Assembly (NCBI GenBank): GCA_023213395.1
Contig: CM041465.1
Span: 233,313,741 to 233,377,740, forward strand
Direction of reading: 5' to 3'
Source of the DNA: Cycas panzhihuaensis
Lineage: Eukaryota; Cycadophyta
DNA length: 64,000 nt
The notes beneath the pieces were generated by a model that was not told where the DNA came from, ran no database searches, and saw nothing but the letters and a program-made list of their open reading frames with translations. The translations under genes were made by a program, and so were the position numbers. Position 1 is the first letter of the stretch. Each line of letters opens with the position of its first letter. Below are positions 47,656 through 59,810 of this stretch, in pieces.

Positions 47656-48780
47656 CATGTGTGCTTCCACCTACCCTTTTCCTTTTTAAAAATAAAACTA
47701 GTAAATGAAAATATTAAAAAATTCCTTTTTCTTTTTGCTTAAAAGTGAAAAAAAAAAATACCTACTTTAAGAGTGGTTTAGTAAGGAATACTTTGCAAAC
47801 CATATAAATCACAATTTTTAATATTTTTCTAGCAAATCTTCACTTGCCAAAATATCAAATTAGAGTCATAATAGGGTTAGTTAGATATATACTATAAAAC
47901 TAAGTTTCTAGAAAAAAATTGGTAGTATTTCCTCTTGCCATATCATATTATCATGAAAAAAAGTTTGTGAAATGAAATCAAATGTTGTGAAAAAATACAA
48001 AAAAGAGGGGGTGAGGCATACCTTATACTTGACATTCATGGTAAAAATCTAATAGCATTTTGGTTGCATAATAACCACTCAAAGTTGATGAGGAGAGGGT
48101 TGAGAAGGAGAGAAAGGAAAAGGCTTTGATCCACTATAAATGCTATCTAAACCTATTAAAAAAGTGAGCTCCTCCACCTATAAAAAACTTGATGGTATGC
48201 ACCAAATTTATAATATATAGGATATACAAATATGAAGGAAAAAACTAATATAATGAGCAGAAAATCTAAGCAACAAGATAGTTGATAAGATGTGAGGAAG
48301 GGGGCCTCAAAAATGGCAAAAAGTTCCCTTCATGTAGAGACTTACTAAGTAATACGTGGTCACCTTTCCCTCAACAAAACCCCTTGACACTTGAACAAAA
48401 GGAAATCAAGTAGAATAAAAGTAAGATGGCAAGTAGTAAAGTGAGATACAAAAAATAAGGATATAAAGAAATGCTCCATAAACCAAAAAAATAAATAAAT
48501 CTTAGAAAAAAATGCTAACTAAAGTGATGGGGGATTACCCCATGTTGAGTGGTGAGGAGGATATTGATGATAATGAATCTCCATTCAATGAACACTCTAG
48601 CACCAATAACAAGTAGATTCAAGCCCAAGGTAGAAACCAAGAGGTGGTTGGATGAGAGATCAATTATCTTTGATGTTATTTTGATAGTATAATGATAGCT
48701 CCATAATAATTTTCTTACCCCCCCCCCCTCCCCCCTCTTCTATTAGAAAAAAGAGAGGTTTTTATAATTAAGGAACAAGG
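47656..48780. other. AT-rich spacer
   Basis: No gene recognised. It includes A-rich runs near 47745-47760 and a broken cytosine run at 48718-48735. Confidence 0.5.
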
Positions 48781-48936
48781 GCTAAGCCCATGGTTTTAGG
48801 CCCATAGGATGGGGTGAAACCATTGGCCTAAATCCATGGGTAACTCCCTATGGATTTGGCCCAAAACCATGGGATCCATGGTTTTTTGATGGGATATGGC
48901 CCATGGTTTTAATAAAACCAATGGGTCATCCCATGC
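48781..48936. repeat. Cluster of inverted repeats around CCCATGGTTTT
   Basis: Outer arms CCCATGGTTTT (48787-48797) and AAAACCATGGG (48863-48873) enclose a second hairpin, AAATCCATGGG (48830-48840) with CCCTATGGATTT (48846-48857). A separate hairpin follows: GATGGGAT (48888-48895) and CCCATGGTTTT (48900-48910) pair with AAAACCAATGGG (48914-48925) and ATCCCAT (48928-48934). No transposon terminal repeat or target duplication was recognised. Confidence 0.8.
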
Positions 48937-49169
48937 TTTGACCTAGAATTAAATAAAGCCCATGTTTGGGTGCCATATATGCATGACCAAATGTAGGTTT
49001 AAAAAAATTTGTAAGTGCAAAAATCAATATCATGAAGTTTGGTGCAACATCATGAAGTATTGGTAAATACATTTTCATTGCACAAAAATTGGGTTAAAAA
49101 TTTTTACTTAGTAATGTAAGACCCAAAAAAGAGAGTAGGCCCTATTGATTGATATAATCTCTAATTAGG
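48937..49169. other. Unassigned spacer
   Basis: No gene or repeat boundary recognised. Confidence 0.4.
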
Positions 49170-50030
49170 GTAGGCATAGATAGACATTCCATCTACCTGA
49201 CATAGGTGATATCATTATCACAGCAAGAGATATTCAGAGGATACTCTGGGTATCTTACTTTGGGGTACAACCAAAGCTAACTACCCTACCTAGTATAGAG
49301 GACATTCATCGTGTAGTTCTTATATTCTTTTATGGCTAAGAGCATTAATATTGATGTGGAGGGAGTGTTATGAGCATGCTTAGCTTAAGAATTCTATAAG
49401 TTTATAAATTAATTATTTGTGTTATTTGTTTCTAGATATATTAGTAATAGAACTACTATGAGATCACCAGGGGTTGGGTTAATGTGGTGAGGAGATGTAA
49501 GGATGGGGAGTGGCTAGATTGGGCTACACTAATCATCACCAATCTTAGGATATAATTAGACCAAAGCAGGATAATTGGATATAGAGGTTTTTGTATTATA
49601 TGATACTCTCATGGTAATTCTTTGATTATTTTAGAGGAGTAGGGTTGAGGAGAAGTTCCTATTTAGTAGTTAATGGGAGCTCATTAGTTTACAGGTGGCC
49701 AATATGATTTAGGATCCTTAGGGAACCTAAGCAAATTAGCTAAATGATTTTTGTTATGACTCTTAGCTAGTTAGGGATGGATGATTATATCATTAACCCA
49801 TATCTAGGAGTATAGTGGGATATTGATGAGGAGGAGCCAAAATAGGCTGATAGAGATGAGGGTGATGGTAGGGAGGGAGAGCCAATTGAGGAGGGGTATG
49901 ATAGGATAGGAGGAGTGGGGGTAGGGGTAGGTGAAGGGGAGGCAAGGAGACATGGAAACAATATGATTCTAAACCCAACCCTTTTCCTTTAAGTGTGGTT
50001 ATTAATATGTATTTCATTTCTTATTTTTTA
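49170..50030 (+). pseudogene. Second plant-mobile-domain-like remnant
   Basis: The plus strand reads IGDIIITARDIQRILWV near 49197-49247, then SMLSLRIL near 49373, KDGEWLDWATLI near 49503-49540 and TNLRI near 49544. This is the same order as VGDIIITPRYIQTILGVP ... MDWVTLIATNL at 24078-24433. A purine-rich, Gly/Glu-coding stretch follows at 49820-49950, like the acidic tail of the first copy. It is heavily broken by stops. No LTRs were seen around it, so its vehicle is unknown. Confidence 0.48.
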
Positions 50031-50469
50031 TCAACTTTAGATTTATGTTATATTATAATTGCTGATTGTAGTCTTATCTTAGGTGTCAGTGGAGAGTTTA
50101 TGCCAACATTTACTTATCAAATTATTAATAGGCTATTTAAAGGGGTAATCCCCATAGTGGATATTAATGAGCCAACGATTACCTAACCACACACAATAAT
50201 ATTTGCTCCATAGTTAGGGTATTAACTATGTGGATGACAGAGAGAGGTGAGTTATAGGCTTGCATCATGGAGTTGGAGGGTGGCTAGAGAGGAGGAGGGG
50301 TTCTAGTGGTAATGCTCCCACTATAGGTAATCCCGAGAGTATAAACATAGATTATTGTGTTGTAGGCTCAGCTGGGGGAGGTGAGATGAAAGAGGGACCT
50401 ACTATAGACAAGGTATGATTGCTTAGTCAATAAATTAACTAAGATATCCTACTAAAGTCACTGTTAGAC
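50031..50469. other. Unassigned sequence next to Copia-F
   Basis: No domain recognised. It might be the 3' part of the plant-mobile-domain-like unit. Confidence 0.35.
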
Positions 50470-50479
50470 ACACACAACT

Positions 50480-51185
50480 ACTTAACAGTAGAGTAATCCA
50501 TGATCTATGATCTTAAATATTTTCTTGAGATTATTCTTTAGGTCTTTAACTATTAAGATATTATTACATATGATCATAAGATCATCCATATACAAAATCA
50601 TAAAAATTACTGGTTGATCATCTTTGACTTTAATATATAGGTTTAGATTAGTTGGTAAACTCTCAAACTTATTATTTAAAAAACACCAATTTATCTTAGA
50701 CTACTAAGCTCTTAGATCCTACTTTGGGCTATATAAAGGCTTCTTCAAGCGGCATTCCATGAGTTCTTTGCCCTTTGTGATATATCCATGTGGTTATTTT
50801 GTATATACCTCCTCCTTCAGATGCCCATTCAAGAAGGCACTCTTGATATTAAGCTACTATAAATGTTGTTTGAACTAAATAACTATTACTAGTATCAATC
50901 TAATCATCACCATCTTAGCTTCTAGAGTAAATATCATTGTTAATCAATGCATTTTATCTTCTTAAACTCTTTTACTACTAATCTAGCTTTGTATTTATCA
51001 ATTAAACCATTATATTTGAATTTGATATTATAGATATGTCATATCCAATCATTTGTTTTCCTATTAAAAAATTAATCAAGTCCCAAGTGTTATTTTATTT
51101 GATAGCTTAGACTTTAGCATCCATTTGAATTATCCATTTTTACTCCTAAGAGGCCTCCTTAAAAATTAAAAGCATTTTATTGCTG
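50480..51185 (-). pseudogene. Copia-F reverse transcriptase remnant
   Basis: On the minus strand, after the LINE target copy, come WIIQMDAKV, NNTWDLINFLIGKQMIG, NIKSAFLNGHLKEEVYTK and, near 50605-50575, ILYMDDLMIICNN. The YMDD active site is intact although several stops precede it. The sequence fades near 50480. Confidence 0.8.
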
Positions 51186-51197
51186 AAGTCATATGTT
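51186..51197 (-). repeat. Target-site duplication at the LINE-B 3' end
   Basis: AAGTCATATGTT (plus strand) matches AACTCATATGTT at 57426-57437 with one change. It joins the T-run that is the LINE poly(A) on the minus strand. Confidence 0.85.
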
Positions 51198-51399
51198 TTT
51201 TTTTTTTTTGGTAAAAAATTAGAAAGGGTTTTGATAGGTCCCCAAACCTTTTACAATAATAACCCACCGGCTATGGAACAGGATGGCCATGACATGCCTA
51301 TGGCCTAGCAAAATTCAACACCCACATAAGCTCATTATGCCATGACAAGCCCAATGGCTAGATCTCCCAACTTTGGGCTAACACATCCACTCTCACTAA

Positions 51400-54300
51400 A
51401 CTCAAAGGCTCCCTTGGGAAATCCTCTTTTCAAACCCTCATTCTCTTATTTAGAACCACCTAATTAGCTAGCCAATAGCAGTTGCATTGCTTTACCTATA
51501 CATATGTTGAATCTGGGTACTTTGTTTGGATCTTAAAATATCTTGAGCATCCCTCACCATGTCTACATTATACCAATTAGCCTCCATCTCCCCCTTAAGA
51601 ATCGTGATCACATTCATAGAGTCTCCATCTATCATTACTTTATCACCGTCATCCTCATCAACCATAGCTACAGCTCTCTGTATAGCCTTAAGTTCAACAC
51701 TATGATTTGTCTATTGGCCATAGTATTCTGCAAAGGCCCATCTTACCGACCCATTTGGGTATCTACATAGGCCACCCCCCCAAGCCTCACCTGGGTTGCC
51801 TTTTGATGCCCTATCAAAATTTATTTTGACCCAATTTTCATTAGGCGCCTGTCAAGAATACTTTCCCCTTTTCACCCTAGTGATCTTAGGTCTCCTAATC
51901 CCCCAGTCATCCATGATGCTTCCCTTCCCCTTTGGAACCACTTCCTCATCTAAAGGTTTAATCATTTCTACTATCACCCATCGAGTCATATTATAGATCT
52001 TAGGTTTATCCATCTCCTTCCCTTAAAAATTTCTTCTATTACGTTCCTTCCAAATGTTCCATACCGCCACAGGCATAATTTATTTTCAAAGTAGTCCCAA
52101 CATCTTACTCCTAAAGGGAGATTTCCACAACATCCATTGATCTAACAGGGTCCTAGGAGACACCCAGTCTATCCTAATATTGGACCAAATATAGGCCCAA
52201 ATTTCCTTGGAGAAGGGATAGTGAATACTAATATGGTCCAAAGACTCCTCGTCATTCTTGCATAGCACACATATGTTTGGCATGGCTAAGCCTCGCTTGT
52301 GGAGATTATCAATTATCAATATCTTATTCCATAGATAAAGCCACCAAAAGACTGCCACCTTTGGAATAAGCCCCAACTTCCAATCCCCAGCCAGCAATGG
52401 GTTCTTGCCAAACCCCTCTTCCATGCATATAGTTTGATAACCCTCCTTCACGGAGTATGTCCTAAAGGGGGATTGAGACCATATTATTGTATTAGCCAAG
52501 GGCCTTTTAGGAATATACTAATGGTTCAACTCACTCTTAAGGATATGAATATTATCCCTCCCCTCCTGGATCCTTTGTAATTCCTCAAAGGATCTCCACT
52601 TTCTATCTTTACCATGACCCACCTAGTAGTCCTTGACTAGCGAGCCAAAAGTACCTTCATAAACCCCCTATAGATTACCAATAGAGGGTATGTCCTTCAA
52701 TATATAGTCTCTACACCATTTATCCTCCTAGAACCTAATGCTTTCCCTATTCCCCAACTTCCATCTCATACCCTTGGATAAAATGGGTCTTGCCTGAACC
52801 AAACTTTTCTAAATAAAGGAACTAAAAACTTCCCCCACCTCATCTTTTAAAAAGTGCCTACCCCCTAGGTACTTTTTGGCCATGATATTTCCCCATTGGT
52901 TGCCATCATCTTTCACCAGTCTCCACCCAAGTTTGGCCACCAAAGCCCTATTAAACGTCCCCAACATTCTGATGTTGAGCCCTCTCACCCACCTAGGCCT
53001 ATAAACCTTATCCCAAGAAACCAGATGAAATCTATCCTTGTCCTTTATACCAAATCAAAGGAATCTTTTCAGAATGCCTTCTAAGATTGAAATGATCTTA
53101 CTCAAAATGCTGAAGATTAACATCATGTAGATTAGAATGCTTTGCAAAAAGGCCACCACCAGCTGAATTTTACCCACTTGACTAAGGAGGGAACCCTTCC
53201 AACTAGCCAACTTCCTTTGGATCCTATCCACAATAGGGTTTCAAAGGTCCTTGCTCATGTTTCCTACAAATAAAGGCATCCTTAAGTAAGTAGTTGGAAG
53301 AGTCCTAATAGGGATATTCATCTCCTTGCTAATCCTCCTCTGCAATCTCTCATGGGTATTGATGAGAAAAATAGAACTCTTTTCCAGGTTGATTTTCTGA
53401 TTTGTAGCCCTCTTATAAGCTTGGAGCCATGACTTAAATGCTCTAGCTTCCCCTAGGGCCACCTTACTTAGAAAGATATTATCATCGACAAACTAATGAT
53501 AAACAATATTATCAATGTTGGATGAAGGTTTTAGCCCAACCAACCAACCTTTCCTTCTGGCCTCCTCAACAGCCCTCCCTAATATTTTTGCTATAATAAT
53601 AAACAGATAGGGTGATAAGGGATCCCCTTACTTTAATCCTCTAAAACCAGGGAAGAAGGGAGTCAAAGTACCATTTATTAGAATAGAGAAGGAAGGGCTA
53701 GATATGCATCACCATATCCAACCTCTCCAAACCTCATTAAAGCCAAAGGTCTAGAGGTAATCTATTAAGCAGTCCTAGGCCACCTGATCATAAGCTTTGG
53801 ACATGTCAGTTTTCACCAACATGCTAGCCTCTTTCCTATGATAAACTGAATGAGTTATCTTATGGACCACTATTATACCATCTGAGATTTATCTGCCTTT
53901 TACAAATCCATCCTGATTTGGGGATATGATAAGTGGCAAGCATTCCTTTAGTCTATTTACCAGAATTTTCACCAAAATTTTATATTTTACATTGCAAAGG
54001 CTTATCGGTCTAAAGTCCTCCATGACTTTTGCTCCTTCCTTCTTGGGGATCAACACCAGAAAAGTCATCTTCCACTCATTTAGAATTGTTTTCTTCTCAG
54101 TAAATTCATCCAGAGCTAGTTTTAGATCCTCCTTGATTATGTCCCATAATTCTTGGAAAAAACCCAAAGGGAAACCATCTGGCCTAGGAGCTTTATCTTA
54201 GCCCATGTTGAAGAGAGCCTTCTCCACTTCCTCCATTGTAAAAGGATCTATCAACCTTCTATTTTGATCTTCATTTATTAGCTCTAGAATATGTCTCATG

Positions 54301-55571
54301 AGATTCTTTCTTAATTTCATCTCTTGGTAGTTGGGTTCTTCAAATAAATTCTTGAAGTATTCCACTACTATGTCCTTGATTTCCTCTTCTGTCTCATGAT
54401 TAACTCCATCTATGTTACACAAAATATTCATTCTGTTATAGGATCTATGTTTCAATATAGACATGTAAAAGAACTTAATATTTATGTCTCCCTTCAATAG
54501 CCAGAGAGCTCTAGATTTCTTTTTCCAATGCATTTCCTCTTTGGCCAACATGTCTTCCAAGTTTTTTGTAGTCAAACGCTCCATCTGGTCTACAATGGTT
54601 GACCTCCCTTCCTCCTAGATCCTACCCTCTACCATATTAAGTTCCTCAAGAAATCTTCCCTTGGCCTCAAAAATATTTCTAAAAACTTCTTTGTTCCAAA
54701 CTTTAATCTATCTTTAACCCAATTCAACTTTTTAGAGAACCTAAACATAATATGTCCCTTCATCGAGATACTCCACCATTCCCTAACCTTGTCCCTAAGA
54801 TCTAGATGCCGCATCCACATAAGCTTGAAATAGAAGGGGCCCCCTGATGAATACTTAAAGTATTAAATTCCAACATTAGAGGTGAATGGTCAGAGGCCAC
54901 CTTCTGAAGTGCCTCTAATTTAATATTTTCATGGAGACTCATCCATTCATAGTTTATCAACACCCTATCTAACTTAATTTGGATGTGATTATCCCCTAGT
55001 CTCCTATTTGACCAAGTTTACCTGGCCCCTCTAAGTAGGACATCCAATAACCCCCCTTTCTGTAAGAAATCCCCCAGGTTTGACATGCTCCTAAACTAGC
55101 CTTATTGACCTCCTTTCTTTTCTCTTAGGTATAGGGTTGTATTGAGATCCCCCACAATTATCTAGGGCCCTTCCAATCTTTGTGGATTGTTGCAATCCTA
55201 TCCCACAAATTTGTTTTTCCTTCCACCATTGTTGGAGCATAAATGTTGGTGGAAAACCACTGGGTGTTTATTCTCTTGTAAGTAAGGTAGACGGTCATGA
55301 AATGATGTTCTTGAACCATACCTATTCCTTGCCAGATTCTGGGATCCCATATAACATCCATACCCCCTTATTCAAGAGATCCCTCTTTAGCTAACATCTC
55401 CCCATTCCTCCAGATCTTATTTTTCACCTCTATTTCCTTAGCCTTTTCAAGTTTCATTTCCTGCAACATCATAATATCTCCTCTCATTCTAAATCTCATA
55501 TCCTTGATAATTCTTTGTTTAAAGGGGGCATTCACACCCCTAACATTCTAGGATAATAACCTCATAATCAT
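51400..55571 (-). pseudogene. LINE-B ORF2 remnant (endonuclease, RT, zinc-binding, RNase H)
   Basis: From ATG 55571 the endonuclease reads NVRGVNAPFKQRIIKDM, IIVGDLNTTLYL near 55160 and SDHSPL near 54887, with catalytic motifs preserved. RT begins about 54190 with a clean block (54167-53889) holding [20 protein letters not shown] and [21 protein letters not shown] follows near 53810, GDPLSPYLF near 53620 and FVDDNIFL near 53490, so the active-site aspartates are intact. The zinc-binding domain is the clean frame 52499-52086 (CVLCKNDEESLDH). RNase H near 51840-51600 has NFDRASKGNPGEA, VELKAI and DGDSMNVI. About ten stops remain. It is complete in domain content, unlike LINE-A. Confidence 0.9.
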
Positions 55572-55599
55572 GGCTCCTGAGCCAACCCTAAAGGGTCAT

Positions 55600-56993
55600 C
55601 TTCTACTCCTAAGAAATGAGTCTTTAATAACCCCTTCCTTTAGGGTTCGTCAAAACCCTTAGTCAATTCGAGAGACTATTTCCCTTTCTCTAATCACTTT
55701 CTTAAATGCTCTGACAACCCTTCTATCACTCCCTAGGCTCGGGGCTCTTCTCGCTACCCACTTGTGCTCCCCACTAGGTGACCTTTCTAGCTCCTCTCTC
55801 ACATACTAGGCCCTCTTATCCTTACTGTCCATTCCATCCTGACGTTCCTCTTCCACAGTTGCTAACACCACTTCCATCTGACCTACGGGATGATCCTTCT
55901 CGTCACCTTCCTATGAGAGATAGTCCTCCTCATCCCAATTTATCTCCTTCATCTTCTCAATTTGAGTCTTCTCAACTACCTCAGGCAGGGCCTCCTTAAA
56001 CCTCCTCTTATCAACATCAAGACATTCCTCTCCCATAGTTGTTGGTCGTTGCTGCCCTTCCTCCTAACCCGAGGGTCACTCTTTTTCCTCAACTTCCACT
56101 AGGATGGGAGCCTCCTCATTCTGATTTAACTGAGGAGTTTCAACTACCTTAGTCCCCAGGGCATCACCCACATTTATTTCTTCCATTAGATCCTCAATAG
56201 TTATGCTCAGGCCCCCCTTCTCGCCAGCCCCATCCTTATTTAGTTCTCCTTAGCACTTCAGAGGAAGATGCCCCAGGCACCTGCATCTAGAGCATCTAAA
56301 TCCATCCAACTTGTAAATCAGCTTCTGATCAATGTTCCATCCCTCTATTTCAATACTAACCTCTTCTAGGAAGTTTTTGTTGAGTCTTACCAGAATATAA
56401 AACCTGGCATTTATCAAGCAGGTTCTATTCTTTGTTGTTGAGTCTATCGCTAACAATAGCCCTGTTGCTCTAGCCAACCCTCTTACTACTTCTAGGTTCT
56501 AAAACTATAAAGGTAACCCCAACATCTGGACCTAGATCAAAGCTTGTTTTACCGTTGGAACTAATGGATCAAACTATGGATGCCACTTTTCCAAGACGAT
56601 TACCTTTTTTCCAAGCATCTAGGGTGATTTTAGGAGAATGTTAATCATATCTTTTTGGTTGGTAAACTTAAAAAGAACACAACCCTTGGGCATAGCTATT
56701 ACCTCCACCAAGTTCTTTATTTTCTACTTATTCACTGTCCATTTCTTGATTATATCAAGCCCTAGTCTAGGCCCTGATAACCTCCTGACCAAACTATTTT
56801 CTTAATATTTCTTTGTCTTCTCGATTAGATCTTTCGGTACAAGGATTTTTATGTAGTTGTCTTGGTAGACTGGGTTTATCTCATACTCCTCTAAACCACC
56901 ATTTTTCAGCACATCAAGGTATTTCCTTCCTAAAAGAGAGGATTGAGTGTGGTTTTTATGGTTTGGCTGCTCCATATTCATAAGCAAAATCAC
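55600..56993 (-). pseudogene. LINE-B ORF1 remnant (DUF4283-like, CCHC knuckle)
   Basis: The start region has MEQPNHKNHTQ near 56975, then GRKYLDVLKNGGLEEYEIN and PKDLIEKTKKY before a stop near 56805. This corresponds to YSEVLRSNNEETYDLNP ... GLVEKTKKF in LINE-A. The clean part at 56477-56250 ends in CSRCRCLGHLPLKC, a C-x2-C-x4-H-x4-C knuckle that is fully intact. An acidic Glu-rich tail follows. The predicted role is binding of element RNA. Confidence 0.78.
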
Positions 56994-57425
56994 TATAAAC
57001 TATAATAAAAGCTGACAGGCTAAGACTCACCCAACTGCCATGTGTCTTCATTGTCCAAATCTTGTTCCATGAGCCAACTCTTTCCCTTTGGTTGGCTTCC
57101 ACCATTATTATCTCTATGTAAAAAGACGCTGCCGCAAAATGCCTTAATGTGGGCACCCTCCATTCAATAGCCACTCACAAAACTCCAAAACCATAGGAGA
57201 CCCTAATCAGGTGTCGTCGTTCATCATTCTTAACTGACAGCCTTTCCAATCTTTGGAGGAGGGGCCACTCACTCGTTTGGGGCCATGCCCCTCCTTGAAT
57301 CTGTGTTCCTCTCCCAAGGCGAGGCCTTCACAAAGAACCCTAGTCACTGCTAGTAATGTGCAGGCTTGTTCATCGTCATTGTTCGTCGCTGTCATTCCAT
57401 TATTATGTTTGATATCCTTTTACTC

Positions 57426-57437
57426 AACTCATATGTT
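57426..57437 (-). repeat. Target-site duplication at the LINE-B 5' end
   Basis: AACTCATATGTT, partner of 51186-51197. Beyond it the Copia-F frame continues. Confidence 0.85.
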
Positions 57438-59170
57438 ATTAAAGAAAGATTAGTCATATTAAGTCCTATCCTTGAGTTGTGTTTCCTTTTAGTCATGGGT
57501 AACTAAGATTCTACCATGGTCTTCAAATACCATTTAGGGAGTATCTTAGAAGGTGAAGTAACCTTAGGTTGTCCTTTAAGCTATAACTCTTGAATGTCAT
57601 GATACTCCTCCTTCTCACCTTCTTCTTCATCTTCTTACTTTTGCTTAGTCTTAGGCCTCATAAGATACTACATTGAAGAACTAAATTCTAGTTGATCCTT
57701 GATCTACTTCCCTTTATCTTACCATATCTCCCAAATATCCAAGTCCTATTCTATATCTTACTTGTTAACTTCTTTGAAGATGATGTCCTGAGTTATGTAT
57801 ATCTTTCTAGCCTCTAATGTATATACTTAGTATACTTTATTTTATTCACTGTAATAAACAAGGATATACTTAGAACTTTTATCATCAAAATTTTAGTATT
57901 TCTCGTTTGGAACATATATATACATAGTACTTTTAAAGATTCTAAGATGGTTTGGTATAAGTCTTCTTCCTAACCATCCTTCTTCTGGGGTCATGTTCTA
58001 GATAATTTTCGTAGAACTCATATTAGTTAGATATAATGTTATGCATATAACTTCAACCTAAAAAAATTCTAAGATATTCTTTACTTTCATTAATGACTTA
58101 ACCTTTTCAATAAAAGTCTTATTCATTCTCTCAATAACACCATTTTATTATAGTATGCATGTTGTTGTTAATCACTCCTTAATTCCATAGTCCTTATAAA
58201 ATTGGATAGAGGCATTGAAGGTGTATTCTTCTCCATTATCTAATCTAAGTATCATCAACCTATGATGACTTTTATTCTCCACTTTTGCCTTGAATTTCGT
58301 AAAAATGTTGAATGCTTGGGATTTCTCCTTTATGGGATACACTTAAACTTTCCCCAAAGAATCATCAATGAAGGTCAAGAAATATCTTACACCTCTAAGT
58401 GAAGTGCTTAGCATTGCACTACAAGTATCTAAGTGGATAAGGAACAATTTTTTAGTCACTATGAAAGCTTTGCCTCTTGAAAATTTCTCGATGTGTTACT
58501 TTTCAAGGATGTAGGGTTCATAGATGTTGTTCACTACTTTGAACTTTGGAAGGCCATGCACCATATTTAATTTATGCATTAAATATAAATAAAGGAAGTG
58601 TACATGTCCAATTCTCTTATGCCATAACTAAATTTTACTAGATACATCAACAATTAATGCTCTTTGGTTTATAAATTTATCCAAAAGCCTATAAACACCA
58701 CCATCCTTTACATCTTTAGTAATAGATTTCTCTTCATGATCATTAATAGTAGACTTCCCATCATTAAAGAGAATACTCATGCTAGTGTTTTCAATCTAAC
58801 TTATAGACATCAATTTCTTTTTTATTCTTGATACATACAACACATCCTCAGTGTAATAATACTCATTAGGTGTGTTAAATGGGATCTCCCTTATTCCTTC
58901 TATACTTAACACCTTACTATCTCCTAGTGTAATTAATACTTGTCTAGTTGCTTCCCACATATACTTAAAGTAATTAGATCTACCAGTCATGTGCTTAGAA
59001 GCTCTTGAATCCACATACTAGACATCATTAGATTTTAAACTTGTTTGTGAATTTTCCATGTTCTATTAAACATCCTTATTCTATCGATTAATTTCCTACT
59101 ATTAATCAATGAGCAACTTCCTACAGTTTCTCTTAAAATGCCCTTATTTGTTGAAGTAAAAATTTGACAT
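57438..59170 (-). pseudogene. Copia-F gag knuckle, protease and integrase remnant
   Basis: On the minus strand, GHFKRNCRKLL near 59135 is the end of a gag zinc knuckle. The protease reads VDSRASKHMTG near 59015; DSG is expected, so Gly became Arg (a G-to-A change). GAG-pre-integrase and integrase follow: FLIHLDTCSAM near 58440, YFLTFIDDS near 58390, LRLDNGEEYTF near 58230 and NGVIERMNKTFIEKV near 58130. D, D and E are all recognisable. The linker before RT is Lys/Glu-rich. Multiple stops. Confidence 0.82.
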
Positions 59171-59810
59171 CTAGGGTAGCTTAGTTATGTGGGAATTAAA
59201 TAGACTTTCATCCATATTCATATGGAAAAACTAAAAGAAAATTACATAAAAAGTAAACAAAACACACGAAAAAATAGGAATTAAATAGCCTTAGCACACC
59301 ATATAATATTATTTTATTATTTTTTATCTTTTAAAATCCTCGGTGACTTTGTAGAGCACCAAAAAAATGAAAAATTACATAAAAACCACACAGGAAATTA
59401 AATATTCACCATATGACCTTATTAGAATGGGGAAGCATAAAAAATCACTTTAAAGAAGTGCTTTTAGAAACTATAATATGGTGATAAAATGGCTACAAAA
59501 GAGTTTAGCACCCTATCTTACCATGTGGCTAAGGGCCTTTGTCATGGGGCTTATATTTAGAACTCAAATAAAAACTAAAAGTAACTTAATATCTTAGACC
59601 ATTACAAAAAGGTTTAATATATTTTAGACTAAGTTTTTAAAAAATAAATATTCAAAGGTTCCCTCCTATGTTAGGAACAAACTTCATCTACATATACATT
59701 TTTTTTCAAATTCAATATTGATTTGATTTATTTCTTCATTTGATATGATTATTTGTCTTCATGTTTAGTTGATTTAAGTCTAAATTCTTTGTCTCTATAT
59801 ACTATTTAAC
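59171..59810. other. AT-rich intergenic sequence
   Basis: No gene or repeat edge recognised. Confidence 0.5.

Larger units (their letters stand above)
51198..57425 (-). mobile_element. Near-full-length L1-type LINE (LINE-B) inserted in Copia-F
   Basis: The 6.2-kb minus-oriented element has its poly(A) seen as a T-run at 51196-51209, and a 12-bp target duplication with one mismatch at both ends. ORF1 (DUF4283-like, CCHC) and ORF2 (endonuclease, RT with FVDD, zinc-binding, RNase H) are all present in order. It belongs to the same family as LINE-A (shared motifs along both ORFs) and, like LINE-A, sits in sense orientation inside a Copia pol gene. Confidence 0.92.
50470..59170 (-). mobile_element. 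Ty1/Copia retrotransposon interrupted by a LINE (Copia-F)
   Basis: Minus-strand Copia domains are zinc knuckle (about 59160-59110), protease (about 59015), integrase (58560-57900) and RT (57440 to the LINE edge, then 51185-50480). LINE-B splits the element at the start of RT. RT ends just past YMDD; RNase H and both LTRs are missing or unrecognisable. So this is a truncated element whose boundaries are approximate. Confidence 0.82.
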
